Shown: positions 54,364 to 64,000, counted from the first letter of the stretch. The stretch: DNA of 64,000 nt from Flavobacterium aerium (GCF_030766725.1 NZ_JARQWR010000014.1:1-64000); one strand, 5' to 3'. Notes: a model not told the origin generated them from the sequence alone. A program made the numbers and translations.

Positions 54364-55446
54364 ATGAAGAGAATACTCATGCTCTTGAGCTTGTGCGCGT
54401 TGTTGTGCAATATCAGTTGTAAAAAAGAAATAAAAGAAACAGAAAGCGAAACTAAGTTTCTAGTTACTAATCCAATAAAAATGGACACCTTAATCACTAA
54501 AGATTATGTGTCTCAAATTAATTCCATACGCCATATAGAAATTAGAACCCAAGAAAGAGGTTACTTGGATAAAATATATGTTGATGAAGGTCAATTTGTA
54601 AAAAAAGGGCAACTTTTATTTCAAATTATGCCTAAGATATATGAAGCCGAAATGCAAAAAGCTCAAGCTGAGTCTAATTTTGCTGAAATTGAATACAAAA
54701 ACACCAAAAGATTGGCGGATAAAAATGTTGTAGCTCCTAATGAATTAGCTATGGCAAAAGCCAAATGGGATAAAGCCAATGCTGAATTATCTCTAACAAA
54801 AGTCCACCTTGGATTCACACAAATCAGAGCGCCATTTGATGGTATAATTGACCGTTTTCACGTAAGACCAGGGAGTCTTGTGGATGAAGGTGATTTACTA
54901 ACTAATCTTTCTGATAACAGCCAAATGTGGGTATATTATAATGTTCCTGAAGCAGAATACTTAGATTACAAGGCTCAGGTAAAAAATAATACTCACATCA
55001 AAGTAAATCTTTTAATGGCTAATAATAAACTGTTTGATAGTCCAGGTATAGTAGAAACTATTGAAGCTGACTTTGACAATGAAACGGGTAACATCCCTTT
55101 CCGAGCAACATTTCCAAATCCTAATGGATTATTACGCCACGGTGAAACCGGTAATATCGAAATGAATGTTCCCCTAAACAATGCGATTATCATTCCTCAA
55201 AAAGCGACGTATGAAGTTTTAGAGAAACGATATGTTTTTGTAGTAGATAAAGATAACAAAGTACATTCCAGAGAAATTACTATTGGTACTGAAATGGAAG
55301 ATCTTTATGTGGTGAGCAAAGGTTTAAATGAAAATGACAAAATACTTCTTGAAGGTATTCGCAAGGTAAAAGATAATGATAAGATTACTTATGATTATAA
55401 AAAACCTCAATCTATAATCTCCGATTTAAAACTACCTGCAGAATAA
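54364..55446 (+). CDS. RND efflux periplasmic adaptor 2, lipoprotein
   Basis: The 360-residue membrane-fusion protein has a lipoprotein signal ending NISC (Cys 19). Lipoyl half-motifs are RGYLDKIYVDEGQFVKKGQL and TQIRAPFDGIIDRFHVRPGS, flanking a helical hairpin (AEMQKAQAESNFAEIEYKNT). The C-terminal membrane-proximal domain includes AIIIPQKATYEVLEKRYVFV. It is the AcrA-like member of a complete three-gene efflux operon. Confidence 0.92.
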   Translation: MKRILMLLSLCALLCNISCKKEIKETESETKFLVTNPIKMDTLITKDYVSQINSIRHIEIRTQERGYLDKIYVDEGQFVKKGQLLFQIMPKIYEAEMQKAQAESNFAEIEYKNTKRLADKNVVAPNELAMAKAKWDKANAELSLTKVHLGFTQIRAPFDGIIDRFHVRPGSLVDEGDLLTNLSDNSQMWVYYNVPEAEYLDYKAQVKNNTHIKVNLLMANNKLFDSPGIVETIEADFDNETGNIPFRATFPNPNGLLRHGETGNIEMNVPLNNAIIIPQKATYEVLEKRYVFVVDKDNKVHSREITIGTEMEDLYVVSKGLNENDKILLEGIRKVKDNDKITYDYKKPQSIISDLKLPAE

Positions 55447-55472
55447 TTTTCACAGTATAAAAAAATAAGACA

Positions 55473-58400
55473 ATGTTTAATAAATTCATACAAAGGCCAG
55501 TCCTGGCTATAGTGATATCTCTTGTCATTATATTCATGGGAATACTGGCTATAAATACGCTACCCGTATCACAGTTCCCATCAATTGCCCCTCCAAGGGT
55601 ACTTGTTAGTGTAGCTTATCCGGGAGCAAGTGCTGACGTATTAGTAAAATCTGTACTTATCCCAATGGAAAAATCCATTAATGGTGTACCGGGGATGAAA
55701 TACATGACTTCTGATGCAACCAGTGCTGGTGAAGCTACTATACAAGTAGTTTTTGATTTGGGTACTGATCCTAATCAGGCCGTTGTAAACGTAAAAAACC
55801 GTATTGAACAAATCACAAACCGACTACCTGAATTGGTACAACGTGAAGGTATTGTAGTAAACTTTACTGCTCCTAATATGTTGATGTATGTGAATCTTTA
55901 CAGTAAGAATAAGAATGCAGATGAAAAGTTCCTATACAACTATGCCAGTGTAAATATTGTAAATGAGCTAAACCGATTACCTGGTGTAGGTAGTTCACAA
56001 ATTTTGGGTAGTAGACAGTATTCTATGCGTATTTGGCTAAAACCTGATAGAATGCGTGCGTATAATGTTTCTACAGATGAAGTAATGGAAGCATTATCTG
56101 AACAAAGTATTATTGGTTCTCCGGGTAGAATTGGACAAAGTTCTGGTAAACGTTCACAGTCATTAGAGTACGTATTAACATATGAAGGACGATATAATGA
56201 TACCAAACAATACAAAAATGTTATTATTCGTGCAAATGCAAATGGGGAAATACTTCATCTAAAAGATGTTGCTGATGTAGAATTAGGAAGCGAGTTTTAT
56301 GATATTTATTCCAACTTAAACAATCATCCTTCTGCCGCTATTGTATTAAAACAAACCTATGGAAGTAATGCCAGCGATGTAATTAAAGAAGTAAAAGCGA
56401 AACTGGAAGAAATTAAATCCAGTTCTTTCCCGAATGGAATGGACTATGAGATTAGTTATGACGTTTCTAGCTTTTTGGATGCCTCTATAGACAAAGTAAT
56501 CCATACATTGGGTGAAGCTTTTGTATTGGTTGCATTGGTTGTATTCGTATTCCTTGGGGATTTACGTTCCACATTAATTCCAATTATTGCCGTTCCAGTA
56601 TCGCTTATTGGAGCTTTTATTTTCATGCAATATTTTGGTCTTACCATCAACTTAATTACTTTGTTTGCTCTTGTATTAGCTATTGGGGTCGTTGTCGATG
56701 ATGCCATCGTCGTCGTCGAGGCCGTCCATGCCAAGATGGAGGAGGAACATCTCTCTCCTTATAAAGCCGTAAAAAAAGTACTTCGTGAGATTAGTGGTGC
56801 TATTATAGCAATTACATTATTGATGACAGCTGTATTCGTTCCTGTTGCCTTTATGACTGGTCCTGTAGGTGTATTCTATAGACAATTCTCTATTACAATG
56901 GCTACTTCTATTGTAATTTCAGGTATTGTTGCTCTTACCCTTACTCCAGTATTGTGTGCTATGATTTTAAAAAATAATCATGGCCAACCAAGAAAGAAAA
57001 CACCTATCAATAGATTACTTGATGTTTTCAATAATGTATTTGAAAAAATTACAGGAAAATATGTAGGGTTACTAAAATTAATTGCAAATCGTAGAGTCGT
57101 TACTTTCGGTATCCTTATCGCTTTTTGTGGTGGAATATGGTTAACGAGTAGTAGTCTTCCATCTGGTTTTATCCCTAATGAAGATCAGGGTATGATTTAT
57201 GCAATTATTCAAACTCCTCCAGGTTCTACATTGGAAAGAACAAATGATATTGCTAGAGAATTACAGCAAGTTGCTGGACGTGTAGAAGGTATTAAATCTG
57301 TTTCAGCCTTAGCGGGTTATGAAGTACTAACAGAAGGTCGTGGATCTAACGCGGGTACTTGTATTATTAACCTTAAAAACTGGTCCGATCGTAAGCATAC
57401 TGTTACTGAAATTATTGAGGAATTAGAGGTAAAAGCCAAGAATATCCCTGGAGCAACTATAGAATTCTTTGGTCCACCTGCTGTACCTGGATATGGAGCT
57501 GCCGGAGGTTTTTCACTACGTTTATTGGATAAAACTAACTCTGATAATTATAAAGATTTAGAGAAAGTAAACGATAAGTTTATGGCTGAATTAGGCAAAC
57601 GTAAAGAGTTAACAGGTCTATTTACCTTCTTTAGTGCCAACTATCCACAGTATGAACTTCAAATTGATAATCAGGCTGCCATGCAAAAAGGTGTTTCCAT
57701 TGGTAAAGCCATGAATAACCTATCAATTTTGGTCGGTAGTACCTATGAACTTGGTTTCGTTAAGTTTGGTACTTTTTATAAAGTATATGTACAATCCTCT
57801 CCAGAATACAGACAGTTACCAGAAGATGTGTTGAAATTATATGTGAAGAATAACCGTGATGAAATGGTTCCTTATTCTGCTTTTATGAAAATTAAAAAGA
57901 CACAAGGACTTAATGAAATTACACGTTATAACATGTATACTTCTTCTGCGATTCGTGGGGAACCTGCAAAAGGATACAGTAGTGGTGAAGCGATTGCAGC
58001 AATTCAAGAGGTTGCACAAAAAACGTTACCACGTGGATATGGTATTGACTGGGAAGGACTTTCTAAAGATGAGGCTGCTCGTGGAAATGAAGCAATTTAT
58101 ATTTTCATCGTTGTATTAGCCTTTGTGTACTTAGTATTAGCCGCACAATATGAAAGCTTTATCATACCACTTGCAGTAGTATTCTCATTGCCTGCAGGGA
58201 TTTTCGGATCATTCATTTTACTTAAAATGTTTGGACTTGCAAATGATATTTATGCACAAGTTGGACTCGTCATGCTGGTCGGACTGCTCGGGAAGAATGC
58301 CGTATTGATTGTCGAATTTGCCGTCCAGAAGCATTTGGAAGGATTCACGATACTTGAAGCGGCTATTGAAGGTGCAAAAGTACGTTTCCGTCCTATTTTA

Positions 58401-58649
58401 ATGACTTCATTTGCTTTTATTGCCGGATTAATTCCTCTAGTTATTGCTACAGGACCAGGGGCAATAGGAAACCGCACAATAGGTACTTCTGCCGCCGGAG
58501 GTATGCTCTTTGGAACCATTTTCGGGGTTATTATTGTTCCGGGACTATACTACATATTTGGCACACTGGCAGATGGCCGTAAGCTGATTAAAAATGAAGA
58601 TGAAAGACCATTAACTGAAGAAATTGACCATCATGTTAAAAAGAAATAA
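55473..58649 (+). CDS. RND multidrug efflux permease 2 (AcrB/HAE1 type)
   Basis: The 1058-residue inner-membrane pump has HAE1 signatures: FIQRPVLAIVISLVIIFMGI at the N-terminus, the TM4 stretch LFALVLAIGVVVDDAIVVVE with the paired Asp, GFIPNEDQGMIYAIIQTPPG, and LVMLVGLLGKNAVLIVEFAV. The length equals that of AcrB. It is a drug/bile-type exporter working with the adjacent adaptor and channel. Two short stretches (near 56690-56760 and 58260-58330) are GC-richer than their surroundings, which may be codon drift or local exchange. Confidence 0.94.
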   Translation: MFNKFIQRPVLAIVISLVIIFMGILAINTLPVSQFPSIAPPRVLVSVAYPGASADVLVKSVLIPMEKSINGVPGMKYMTSDATSAGEATIQVVFDLGTDPNQAVVNVKNRIEQITNRLPELVQREGIVVNFTAPNMLMYVNLYSKNKNADEKFLYNYASVNIVNELNRLPGVGSSQILGSRQYSMRIWLKPDRMRAYNVSTDEVMEALSEQSIIGSPGRIGQSSGKRSQSLEYVLTYEGRYNDTKQYKNVIIRANANGEILHLKDVADVELGSEFYDIYSNLNNHPSAAIVLKQTYGSNASDVIKEVKAKLEEIKSSSFPNGMDYEISYDVSSFLDASIDKVIHTLGEAFVLVALVVFVFLGDLRSTLIPIIAVPVSLIGAFIFMQYFGLTINLITLFALVLAIGVVVDDAIVVVEAVHAKMEEEHLSPYKAVKKVLREISGAIIAITLLMTAVFVPVAFMTGPVGVFYRQFSITMATSIVISGIVALTLTPVLCAMILKNNHGQPRKKTPINRLLDVFNNVFEKITGKYVGLLKLIANRRVVTFGILIAFCGGIWLTSSSLPSGFIPNEDQGMIYAIIQTPPGSTLERTNDIARELQQVAGRVEGIKSVSALAGYEVLTEGRGSNAGTCIINLKNWSDRKHTVTEIIEELEVKAKNIPGATIEFFGPPAVPGYGAAGGFSLRLLDKTNSDNYKDLEKVNDKFMAELGKRKELTGLFTFFSANYPQYELQIDNQAAMQKGVSIGKAMNNLSILVGSTYELGFVKFGTFYKVYVQSSPEYRQLPEDVLKLYVKNNRDEMVPYSAFMKIKKTQGLNEITRYNMYTSSAIRGEPAKGYSSGEAIAAIQEVAQKTLPRGYGIDWEGLSKDEAARGNEAIYIFIVVLAFVYLVLAAQYESFIIPLAVVFSLPAGIFGSFILLKMFGLANDIYAQVGLVMLVGLLGKNAVLIVEFAVQKHLEGFTILEAAIEGAKVRFRPILMTSFAFIAGLIPLVIATGPGAIGNRTIGTSAAGGMLFGTIFGVIIVPGLYYIFGTLADGRKLIKNEDERPLTEEIDHHVKKK

Positions 58650-60063
58650 ATACGCAGCAATTGCCTGCATACTATTACTGAGTGTTATAGGATGTAAAGC
58701 ACCTGCTTTAGTCCAAAAAACAGAAAATAAAACTGTACCTGCGAGTTATAATGACTCGCAGGATAGCACTAATATTGCTAAAGTAAAATGGAAAGACTAT
58801 TTTACAGATCCAAGTCTTGGTGCTTTAATTGAAACGGCATTGAGTAATAATCAGGAGTTGAATATTACCTTACAAGAAATCGAAATTTCTAAAAATGAAA
58901 TCAGAGCTCGAAAAGGAGAATATCTACCTTTCATTGGTGCAAAAGCTTCTGCAGGTCTTGAAAAAGTAGGCCGATATACGAGTAAAGGAGCAAATGACGC
59001 TAACACTGAAATTAAACCCGGCAAAGAAACTCCTGAACCATTGCCAGATTATATGGCTGGACTTTATGCAACATGGGAAATTGATGTTTGGGGCAAACTT
59101 CACAATGCTAAAAAAGCAGCTGTAAGTCGATATTTATCTACTGTGGAAGGAAAAAACTTCATGGTTACTAACCTTATTGCTGAAATTGCCAATTCATATT
59201 ATGAATTATTAGCCCTTGATAATCAATTGGAAATCCTAAACAAGAATATTGCATTGCAAAACAATGCTTTTGAAATTGTTAAACTACAAAAAGAATCGGC
59301 TAAGGTTACAGAATTAGCTGTACGCAGATTTGAAGCACAATTACTCAATACAAAAAGTATTCAGTATGATGTGCAACAAAAGATAACCGAAACTGAAAAT
59401 CATCTTAACTACCTGGTTGGTCGATTCCCACAACCTATTCAACGTGATGCTCCGGCATTCAATAATTTAATACCGGAAGTTATTCATGCGGGTATACCGT
59501 CACAGTTATTGGCTAATCGTCCTGATATTAAACAGGCAGAATTGGACCTTGCTGCTGCCAAATTGGATGTGAAAGTAGCTAAAGCTCGTTTTTATCCTTC
59601 ATTGGGTATTTCGGCTGGTATAGGTTACCAAGCTTTTGATCCTTCTTATTTGGTGAAAACACCGGAGTCGTTACTGTATTCATTAGCAGGAGATATCACT
59701 GCTCCATTAATCAATAGAAATGCTATTAAAGCAACGTATTACAGTGCGAATTCAAAACAAATTCAAGCAGTTTACAACTATGAGCGTACTATTTTAAATG
59801 CTTATATTGAAGTTGTTAATCAAGTTTCAAAAATCAATAACTTAGAAAAAAGCTATGATTTGAAATCAAAAGAAGTTGAAGCATTGATGGTATCTATTGA
59901 TATTTCAAATGATTTATTTACATCCGCTCGTGCCGATTATATGGAAGTATTAATGACGCAACGTGATGCATTAGAATCAAAATTTGAGCTTATTGAAACC
60001 AAAAAACAGCAAATGAATGCGATGGTTAATATCTACAAAGCATTAGGTGGTGGATGGAATTAA
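58633..60063 (+). CDS. RND outer-membrane channel lipoprotein (OprM/NodT family)
   Basis: The 476-residue outer-membrane factor starts at ATG 58633, overlapping the pump gene by 17 nt. Its lipoprotein signal ends VIGC (Cys 21), typical of NodT-type channels. OEP features are WKDYFTDPSLGALIETALSN, YMAGLYATWEIDVWGKLHNA, LANRPDIKQAELDLAAAKLD and VAKARFYPSLGISAGIGYQA. It completes pump operon 2 and is followed by a terminator. Confidence 0.93.
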   Translation: MLKRNKYAAIACILLLSVIGCKAPALVQKTENKTVPASYNDSQDSTNIAKVKWKDYFTDPSLGALIETALSNNQELNITLQEIEISKNEIRARKGEYLPFIGAKASAGLEKVGRYTSKGANDANTEIKPGKETPEPLPDYMAGLYATWEIDVWGKLHNAKKAAVSRYLSTVEGKNFMVTNLIAEIANSYYELLALDNQLEILNKNIALQNNAFEIVKLQKESAKVTELAVRRFEAQLLNTKSIQYDVQQKITETENHLNYLVGRFPQPIQRDAPAFNNLIPEVIHAGIPSQLLANRPDIKQAELDLAAAKLDVKVAKARFYPSLGISAGIGYQAFDPSYLVKTPESLLYSLAGDITAPLINRNAIKATYYSANSKQIQAVYNYERTILNAYIEVVNQVSKINNLEKSYDLKSKEVEALMVSIDISNDLFTSARADYMEVLMTQRDALESKFELIETKKQQMNAMVNIYKALGGGWN

Positions 60064-60107
60064 ATCTGTCAAGATAGAAGTTTAGCCTACTCAAATTATT
60101 TTTAATG

Positions 60108-60145
60108 AAAGCCTTCAGGACAATTGTTCTTGAAGGCTTTTTTTT
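60108..60145 (+). terminator. Terminator of RND operon 2
   Basis: AAAGCCTTCA (60108-60117) pairs with TGAAGGCTTT (60131-60140), followed by TTTTT. Confidence 0.88.
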
Positions 60146-60241
60146 ATTACTTATCTCAAGAAATATCCTGGAGACTATTATTTAAGATACTTTAAAAACA
60201 TTCCGTTATCTTAGTACTACATAAAATATAAGTCAGGTAGA

Positions 60242-61180
60242 ATGAATAAAACAAAAATAATTATTGCCGGTATTGGAGGTGTTGGAGGATATTTTGGCGG
60301 TTTATTAGCCCGTCATTTTCAAAACAGTCCAAGTGTTGAAATTAGTTTTATTGCCCGTGGAGAGCACTTAAAAGCGATTCAAAATAATGGCCTTACTGTG
60401 ATTAATAGTACTGAAACATTTACTGCTAAGCCAGCTATCGCAACAAATAATCCCCCTGAAATTGGGATTGCCAACTTCATTATTATCGCTACAAAAAGCT
60501 ATGATCTTGAAAATGTAATGCATCAACTACAGCCTTGCATTGATAGAAACACCATCATTTTGCCTTTATTGAATGGTATTGTAAGCAAAGAGCAATTACA
60601 GAAAATCTATCCTGACAACACCGTTTTAAATGGTTGTGTTTATATTATATCCCGCCTAAAAGAGCCTGGAATAGTTGAAAATAGTGGGAACATACAAAAA
60701 CTTTATTTTGGACTTGATACTCCATTAAATAATCAAATACTTTTATTAGAAGACCTCTTAAAACAAGCTGGAGTTGAGGCTATACTTTCAGAAAATAGCA
60801 CTGAAATTATCTGGGAAAAATTCATTTTTCTTTCTCCTACCGCTACAGCGACTTCTTATTTTGATCAAAACATTGGACCTTTATTAGAGGATGACAATCA
60901 TCGTACTATTTTAATGGGATTAATTGAAGAAATAACACGAATTGCCAAAGCTCGAAAAGTCGCTATTTCTGAGGATATTGTTGCCTTAACCATGAAAAAG
61001 TTAGAAGCATTACCTTATCAGGCTACTTCATCGATGCATACGGATATAAGAAACAATAAACCCAATAACGAACTGGAATCGTTAACTGGGTTTATTATTA
61101 CCGAAGGACAAAAGTATAATGTCCCTACTCCTACTTATTCAATGCTTTATAATAAGCTCTCGGAAAAATTCAGAAAATAG
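60242..61180 (+). CDS. panE: 2-dehydropantoate 2-reductase (ketopantoate reductase)
   Basis: This NADPH-dependent enzyme makes pantoate for coenzyme A (EC 1.1.1.169). The 312-residue cytoplasmic protein has the Rossmann GxGxxG at the start (IAGIGGVGGYFGG), NFIIIATKSYDLENVMHQL (K of the TK pair), PLLNGIVSKEQL, WEKFIFLSPTATATSYFDQN (catalytic Lys region) and SSMHTDIRNNKPNNELESLT. Other family-like reductases exist, so the exact substrate is probable and not certain. A TATCTTAG box stands about 40 nt upstream. Confidence 0.85.
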   Translation: MNKTKIIIAGIGGVGGYFGGLLARHFQNSPSVEISFIARGEHLKAIQNNGLTVINSTETFTAKPAIATNNPPEIGIANFIIIATKSYDLENVMHQLQPCIDRNTIILPLLNGIVSKEQLQKIYPDNTVLNGCVYIISRLKEPGIVENSGNIQKLYFGLDTPLNNQILLLEDLLKQAGVEAILSENSTEIIWEKFIFLSPTATATSYFDQNIGPLLEDDNHRTILMGLIEEITRIAKARKVAISEDIVALTMKKLEALPYQATSSMHTDIRNNKPNNELESLTGFIITEGQKYNVPTPTYSMLYNKLSEKFRK

Positions 61181-61208
61181 AACTATACTTAAAGCACGTT
61201 TCATAATC

Positions 61209-61907
61209 TTACAATTTTTCTAAAATTGCTTCTTTAAATTTTCCATCTTCCTTCGAATACATTCCTAAATTTCCGTTCTTTTCTATCACATAGTATTCAT
61301 TATGCTTATTGTTAGTTTCATATCGGGTTTTATTCTTATATCTACGTTTTGTCAATTTTTGAACTAATTGCCCAGCCTTAGTAAAATTATTTTCAGCATA
61401 TTCAGACTTCAGTAATAATTGGTTTTTTTCATTAACTAAAAATATTCTACATGGCATTATTGCATCATAATCTTTCCAAATTTTCAAAATTTGTCCTGAA
61501 ACTTTTACTTTATTGAGTTTATCCATTGATTCTTTTGTAGCTCCTAAAATATTCACCTTTAAAATAGGAGAAAAATGGGTTGTTGCCCAAGCACCATGTC
61601 CAACTTTATTTCCAGGTAAATAATAGCATATCCAAATTTTATCAAACTCATTTCTTTCTTTTTTAATTTTATAAGCAATTTTTTCTAATTCTATTTCACT
61701 TATTGGTCCGTTTAGTCGTACATCAATACTGACTTTTCCTAATGATAGATTTCTATCTTCACTAATAATTTTATATGATTTACTTAAATATTCTATCTTA
61801 ACTTCTGTATTTATTAAATTTTCAGTCAATATTTCTATTGCATAATTTTTTGAATTTGTATTACAGAAAAACATTGCAATAAAACTTATAATTATATTTT
61901 TTTTCAT
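61209..61907 (-). CDS. Exported hypothetical protein
   Basis: The 232-residue protein has a signal peptide (MKKNIIISFIAMFFCNTNS, with Cys 15 offering a weak lipobox FFC). A core stretch IWICYYLPGNKVGHGAWATT then HFSPILKVNILGATKES is a pattern I associate with an uncharacterised family of exported proteins. The C-terminus (YYVIEKNGNLGMYSKEDGKF) looks like a small beta meander. No function can be assigned. It has lower GC than its neighbours. Confidence 0.68.
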   Translation of the reverse strand: MKKNIIISFIAMFFCNTNSKNYAIEILTENLINTEVKIEYLSKSYKIISEDRNLSLGKVSIDVRLNGPISEIELEKIAYKIKKERNEFDKIWICYYLPGNKVGHGAWATTHFSPILKVNILGATKESMDKLNKVKVSGQILKIWKDYDAIMPCRIFLVNEKNQLLLKSEYAENNFTKAGQLVQKLTKRRYKNKTRYETNNKHNEYYVIEKNGNLGMYSKEDGKFKEAILEKL

Positions 61908-61941
61908 CTTAACAGTTTGTTTTTTTTTATATATTAAAATA

Positions 61942-62142
61942 TTATAAGATATTATATAATACTATAAACGATAGAATTACAATTAACATTACCCCGAAAC
62001 ATCCTCTATTATTATACTTTGTTTCTTGTGGTGTGCTAGGTATTGTGTTATAAAAACTCTTTGTTTTATTACTCCCTCTGCTATCAAATGAATCTGAAAC
62101 ATAAGTCCCATCTTTTCTGTAATAAGATCTTCTATATCCCAT
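61942..62142 (-). CDS. Small membrane-anchored hypothetical protein
   Basis: A 66-residue protein, MGYRRSYYRKDGTYVSDSFD onward, with a single C-terminal transmembrane helix (GCFGVMLIVILSFIVLYNIL). The Arg/Tyr-rich N-terminus with KDGTYV is a motif seen in short Bacteroidota proteins of unknown role. It lies 34 nt upstream of the 232-aa protein, so the two may be co-transcribed. Confidence 0.6.
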   Translation of the reverse strand: MGYRRSYYRKDGTYVSDSFDSRGSNKTKSFYNTIPSTPQETKYNNRGCFGVMLIVILSFIVLYNIL

Positions 62143-62290
62143 AATTCATTTGTTTTATTTGCTTAATCATAATTTTCCTTTTAGAAGTATTTTTATCTTT
62201 ATTTCTATTGTAAAATTAGAATCTTAACTTTATTATTTTTTGCGGGTTCCCGTAAATCAGAAAATTTTTAATTCTATTTTAAATATATAA

Positions 62291-63241
62291 TTAACAATGT
62301 ACTAATCCGCAGTGGTCTTCGGTTGTTTCTAACTGTAAAGTAGGATGTTGAATATTATATTGTTTCATCAAATTCATTACTTTTTTATTGATTTGTTCCA
62401 TCAATGGTATATTTGAATCTTTGACCACAATATGCAATGTTCCTATATTGTAATTGCCATCCATCGTCCAAATATGTAAATCATGAAAGCTTTGTATTCC
62501 TTCTATATTTTGAAGCTCTTTGGATAAATCCTCTACGTTCACATCCTCTGGTACGGATTGTAAAAATATTTTCATAGTACTAATCATAATGTTTGTGGCA
62601 TTATAACTAATAAACAAGGCTATTCCAATGGCTAATAATGGATCAATCCAAAACCAGTTTGTAAAATGAATTACTATAGCTCCAATCAAAACAGCCACCC
62701 AACCTAATACGTCTTCTAACAAATGCAACATAACGGCTCTACTATTATGATTTGATCCATGATTATGAGCATGCGAATGTCCATGGCTATGATCACAATC
62801 TTCTTTTTGCCCTTCTTTATTTGATTTTCTAATTTTCAAGAATGCAAAACCATTAATTGCAATACCCAATAGCGCTAACCATACCATTCCAGTACTATTA
62901 ACTTCATGGGGTTGCATAAAGGATTCTACTGCTTTAATAATCATGCCTACTGCACCAATCAGCAGAAAAACTGCCATTCCCAAAGCTGATAATAATGTAA
63001 AGCGTTTGTATCCGTATGAAAATTTGGAGGATCTTTTTTTACCTGATATTTTTTCCAAAAGTACAGCTGATCCTATTGCCATTGCATCCATAAAATCATG
63101 AAAAGCATCGGCTAAAATAGCTGTTGAATTGGTTAATATTCCTCCAATAACTTCAATAATTGAAAAGGATAGATTCAACCAGAAGGCAATAGATAACGCT
63201 TTTCCGTTTGAGGTATGACTGTGTCCGTGATGATGTCCCAT
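62291..63241 (-). CDS. Cation diffusion facilitator (Zn2+ exporter)
   Basis: The 316-residue inner-membrane CDF protein has six helices. Transport-site residues are visible: LADAFHDFMDAMAIG (HxxxD) in helix 2 and HLLEDVLGWVAVLIG (HxxxD) in helix 5. His-rich segments lie at the N-terminus (GHHHGHSH) and between helices 4 and 5 (DCDHSHGHSHAHNHGSNH), typical of CzcD/ZnT-type Zn/Co/Cd exporters. The C-terminal metallochaperone-like domain ends LQLETTEDHCGLVHC, with Cys/His ligands. It is not preceded by the GTAAAT box. Confidence 0.9.
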   Translation of the reverse strand: MGHHHGHSHTSNGKALSIAFWLNLSFSIIEVIGGILTNSTAILADAFHDFMDAMAIGSAVLLEKISGKKRSSKFSYGYKRFTLLSALGMAVFLLIGAVGMIIKAVESFMQPHEVNSTGMVWLALLGIAINGFAFLKIRKSNKEGQKEDCDHSHGHSHAHNHGSNHNSRAVMLHLLEDVLGWVAVLIGAIVIHFTNWFWIDPLLAIGIALFISYNATNIMISTMKIFLQSVPEDVNVEDLSKELQNIEGIQSFHDLHIWTMDGNYNIGTLHIVVKDSNIPLMEQINKKVMNLMKQYNIQHPTLQLETTEDHCGLVHC

Positions 63242-63319
63242 AAAATGTATTTTTTTAATACTACAAAGCTAGTGTTGCATTTCTAAAATATACATGGAGA
63301 AAAAGAAGTATGAACTGGA

Positions 63320-64000
63320 CTAATCGAGGATTTTGTTTTTAAATGCGATCGGGGAAACCCCTACAATCTTTTTAAAAGATCGGGAAAAATAGTCTGGATC
63401 TTCATAACCCAAAGCAATGGAAATCTCTTTAATCGATTGATCTGAATGATATAATAATCGTCGGGCTTCCAGCATTACACGCTGTAGAATATGATGGGAA
63501 ACAGAATATCCTGTAACCTGACTTACACATTCATTTAAATAGGATGTGGAAATATTCAAAAGACCTGCATATCCCGCTGGTCTTTTAATATTCTTGAAGT
63601 TCTTTTCGAGTGTTGTCCTGAAATTTCTATTGATAATTTCTGCTCGGGTAATAATTGTGATAGGTTCTGTATGTTGCATATATTGCCCAATTACTAAGCC
63701 TGCAAAGGCATTATAGCAATCGTTTAATATTTCGGCATATACTTTATCTTTTTTACATTTTGAAGCTCGTATGCATTGTTCCAACATTGATTTGAAAAAC
63801 AAGAAATCTTCTTGTTCTAATGTTATCGGTTGAATGGATAAATGAGATTGTTCAAGATATTCCAGATAAATCGTATTCAGACTATCGCTGTCCATCCCAA
63901 TTAAATGAAAATCAGCTTGATGTGCATTCCTAATTCGATGTACTTGATTCGGGTGTATGTATAATATAGATGGTGCAGTTATGGTGTGACTTTCAAAATC
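63320..64000 (-). CDS. AraC family regulator (5' end outside the window)
   Basis: The frame is open to the right edge: before the internal Met at 63895 the codons read SILYIHPNQVHRIRNAHQAD then FHLIG, the usual cupin-type sensor of AraC proteins, so the gene continues beyond 64000. At least 226 residues are present. The C-terminal AraC helix-turn-helix is intact: LLNISTSYLNECVSQVTGYS, then SIKEISIALGYEDPDYFSRS and FKKIVGVSPIAFKNKILD. It lies 78 nt upstream of the CDF gene in the same direction; the ligand is unknown. Confidence 0.85.
   Translation of the reverse strand, partial: DFESHTITAPSILYIHPNQVHRIRNAHQADFHLIGMDSDSLNTIYLEYLEQSHLSIQPITLEQEDFLFFKSMLEQCIRASKCKKDKVYAEILNDCYNAFAGLVIGQYMQHTEPITIITRAEIINRNFRTTLEKNFKNIKRPAGYAGLLNISTSYLNECVSQVTGYSVSHHILQRVMLEARRLLYHSDQSIKEISIALGYEDPDYFSRSFKKIVGVSPIAFKNKILD

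Noticed and set aside
55473..58649. Recent recombination in RND pump 2 from its GC-richer patches
   Set aside because: The patches at about 56690-56760 and 58260-58330 encode the most conserved pump motifs and the frame is intact; codon choice alone is too weak to claim exchange.
1..64000. CRISPR array, tRNA genes, riboswitch
   Set aside because: I saw no regularly spaced repeats of 25-40 bp, no convincing tRNA cloverleaf and no known riboswitch core; the window edge may precede rRNA but does not contain it.

Overview
The window is AT-rich chromosomal DNA of a member of the Bacteroidota, almost certainly family Flavobacteriaceae. The gliding-motility ABC transporter genes gldF and gldG, a DUF4294 protein, a yeast-like long SAICAR synthase, DUF2652 and many promoters of the TTG-N17-23-TAnnTTTG type all point there. 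The genus cannot be fixed from the sequence alone.

Layout. 1-18310 is core genome. A very strong promoter, probably of an rRNA operon, fires leftward off the left edge. It is followed by a DUF4294 protein, an M16 protease, an M42 aminopeptidase, an ankyrin protein, purC, phoH, a SAM hydroxide adenosyltransferase, a monooxygenase-like protein, gldFG, dnaN, a MutS-like ATPase, a universal stress protein and mnmE. 18311-32097 is a defence island sitting exactly at the 3' end of mnmE. It holds an abiH remnant, a decayed membrane-protein gene, a type I restriction system (hsdR, a DUF262/HNH gene, hsdM, hsdS), an AAA-TOPRIM ATPase, an unrecognised two-gene module (323-aa protein plus 4-TM protein) and an AbiEii-type toxin-antitoxin pair. 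A near copy of the mnmE terminus lies at its far end, as expected of an att site. 32193-47113 is a copper/heavy-metal and drug-efflux region: two operons on the minus strand (HMA protein plus metal-binding lipoprotein; DUF2652), a foreign high-GC beta-propeller-like gene, copA flanked by two regulators that join a CxxC HMA-like domain to an AraC helix-turn-helix, an RND-TolC-MFS efflux operon and another small HMA protein. 47320-64000 is mixed: a 2H phosphoesterase, a YdjM-like membrane protein, a Crp/Fnr regulator next to a secreted RidA protein, an outer-membrane-type protein, a processive GT2 glycosyltransferase, a second RND efflux operon, a ketopantoate reductase, two hypothetical genes, a CDF metal transporter and an AraC regulator cut by the right edge.

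How it works together. The most striking regulatory signal is a 19-bp box of the form GTAAATnYYAYAA that occurs five times in the metal region, each time exactly 37 nt before a -7 box. It stands before the HMA/lipoprotein operon, DUF2652, copA, the RND/TolC/MFS operon and the last HMA gene, so these look like one regulon; the two HMA-AraC proteins are the natural candidate regulators. The island is the most likely home of an undescribed defence module: the 323-aa plus 4-TM gene pair is translationally coupled, embedded among known anti-phage genes, and neither product is recognisable by eye.
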